This document shows, piece after piece, positions 59,461-60,000 of a stretch of DNA of 60,000 nt; position 1 is the stretch's first letter; each line of letters opens with the position of its first letter. The stretch covers positions 20,269,919-20,329,918 of the forward strand of contig NC_087076.1 of assembly GCF_026151205.1 (NCBI RefSeq), given 5' to 3'. This DNA comes from Bolinopsis microptera (lineage: Eukaryota > Ctenophora > Tentaculata > Lobata > Bolinopsidae). The notes under the pieces were generated by a model, which saw nothing but the letters and a program-made list of their open reading frames with translations, made no database searches and had not been told where the DNA came from. The position numbers and the translations under genes are program-made.

Positions 59461-59681
59461 GGGGTCGTTCACATATTACGTAATCTAATAAAACAAATAT
59501 TTAAAACAAAAAATAAACAATCAGCTGAGGGGGGGTTTCCAAATGCTTACGGTTGATTACGGGGGGGGGGGGGGGGGGGGGGGGATGGGGTTGGATCTTG
59601 ATGACGGTTGATTACGGAGGGGGGAGGGGGTAAAAATTGCTAAAATATTGATTACGTAATATCAAATATGTGAACGACCCC
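59461..59681. mobile_element. Small MITE, GGGGTCGTTCACATAT ends
   Basis: GGGGTCGTTCACATATTACG (59461) is mirrored at the right (..ATATGTGAACGACCCC, 59681), with an inner TTACGTAA pair. The core holds two GGTTGATTACGG copies and a 23 bp G-run (59561-59583). It is non-coding. Confidence 0.75.
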
Positions 59682-60000
59682 AAAAAACCTAGACATGCAA
59701 CCTGCAATCCGAAGGTGATTGGAGCCCTTACGGGCTAGCTACTATTTACTATGGGAATTTAAAACGCTTTTTAAAGATTCGATGTAATCATAATCGATTC
59801 TAATAATCACTTAGTGGAAATGTTTGAATCGATTGTGATAGACAATTATTCTTTAAAAACTCTTGATCGCAGGTGCTTTTACTGTATAATAGATCTTTAG
59901 TTATCAGGTTGTAATCTTAACTCTTAGTTGTTAGTAAAGACTACAAGTAAAACTCTAACAAATAATACTCATAATATCCTGCGCTCTAATTCAAGATGGG
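59682..60000. other. Window end, nothing recognised
   Basis: AT-rich sequence without ORFs of note. It could be intron of UPP or intergenic. Confidence 0.5.

Overview
This is a stretch of animal nuclear DNA. The genes have GT..AG introns, there are AATAAA polyadenylation signals, and most of the window is transposon and satellite DNA. The protein set (NUP214, SLX4, uridine phosphorylase, an LDLa-repeat GPCR, a class A GPCR) is metazoan. AT-rich composition, short gene-body introns, nested single-exon genes and the LDLa-GPCR type suggest a non-vertebrate animal, possibly a cnidarian or another early branch. The species cannot be fixed from the sequence.

Layout. 1-7.7 kb is a transposon graveyard: a TA-flanked MITE interrupted by a hAT-like MITE, a 3.5 kb DNA transposon with ~440 bp terminal inverted repeats and a frameshifted transposase, then two broken LINE fragments on opposite strands. 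7.94-15.81 kb is a complete nine-exon NUP214 gene on the plus strand (1,732 codons; all splice phases agree), with a beta-propeller, a coiled coil and an FG-repeat tail ending GFGGWR-style. 323 bp downstream begins SLX4, also plus strand. I could follow it for 38 kb (16,130-54,404) through fifteen exons: AT-hook, two UBZ4 zinc fingers, BTB, SUMO-interacting motif, SAP and the C-terminal SLX1-binding region. Two places in the SLX4 model are unresolved: an in-frame stop near 16,301 and the join 35,218 to 35,739.

The SLX4 introns hold most of the interest. Intron 3 (15.2 kb) contains an ~11.5 kb foldback-like structure: two tandem arrays of ~184/195 bp monomers in opposite orientation around a 0.7 kb centre, with matching short inverted ends. 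It also contains a nearly complete RTE-type LINE with a 12 bp target duplication and one in-frame stop. The 10.3 kb BTB intron holds a small gene for a secreted ~150 aa protein (minus strand), a 1.9 kb inverted-repeat element packed with GGTTAA motifs, an open LINE RT ORF (minus) and a two-exon LDLa-repeat GPCR (plus). The intron after the SAP exon contains a FLYWCH zinc-finger exon whose splice phase fits SLX4 exactly, so it could be an alternative end of the protein. The last intron holds a cluster of tRNA-like SINE copies and a 200 bp GGGA repeat.

55.26-57.29 kb carries five exons of uridine phosphorylase (plus), whose 3' exons lie outside the window. Just after the fifth exon, on the minus strand, is a two-exon class A GPCR that lacks most of TM6-TM7. 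The remainder is intronic/intergenic DNA with a palindromic repeat and a small MITE.

NUP214 (nuclear pore), SLX4 (structure-specific nuclease scaffold) and uridine phosphorylase (pyrimidine salvage) are not a pathway. Their proximity looks like ordinary gene order, while the nested genes and repeats show that the SLX4 introns tolerate large insertions.
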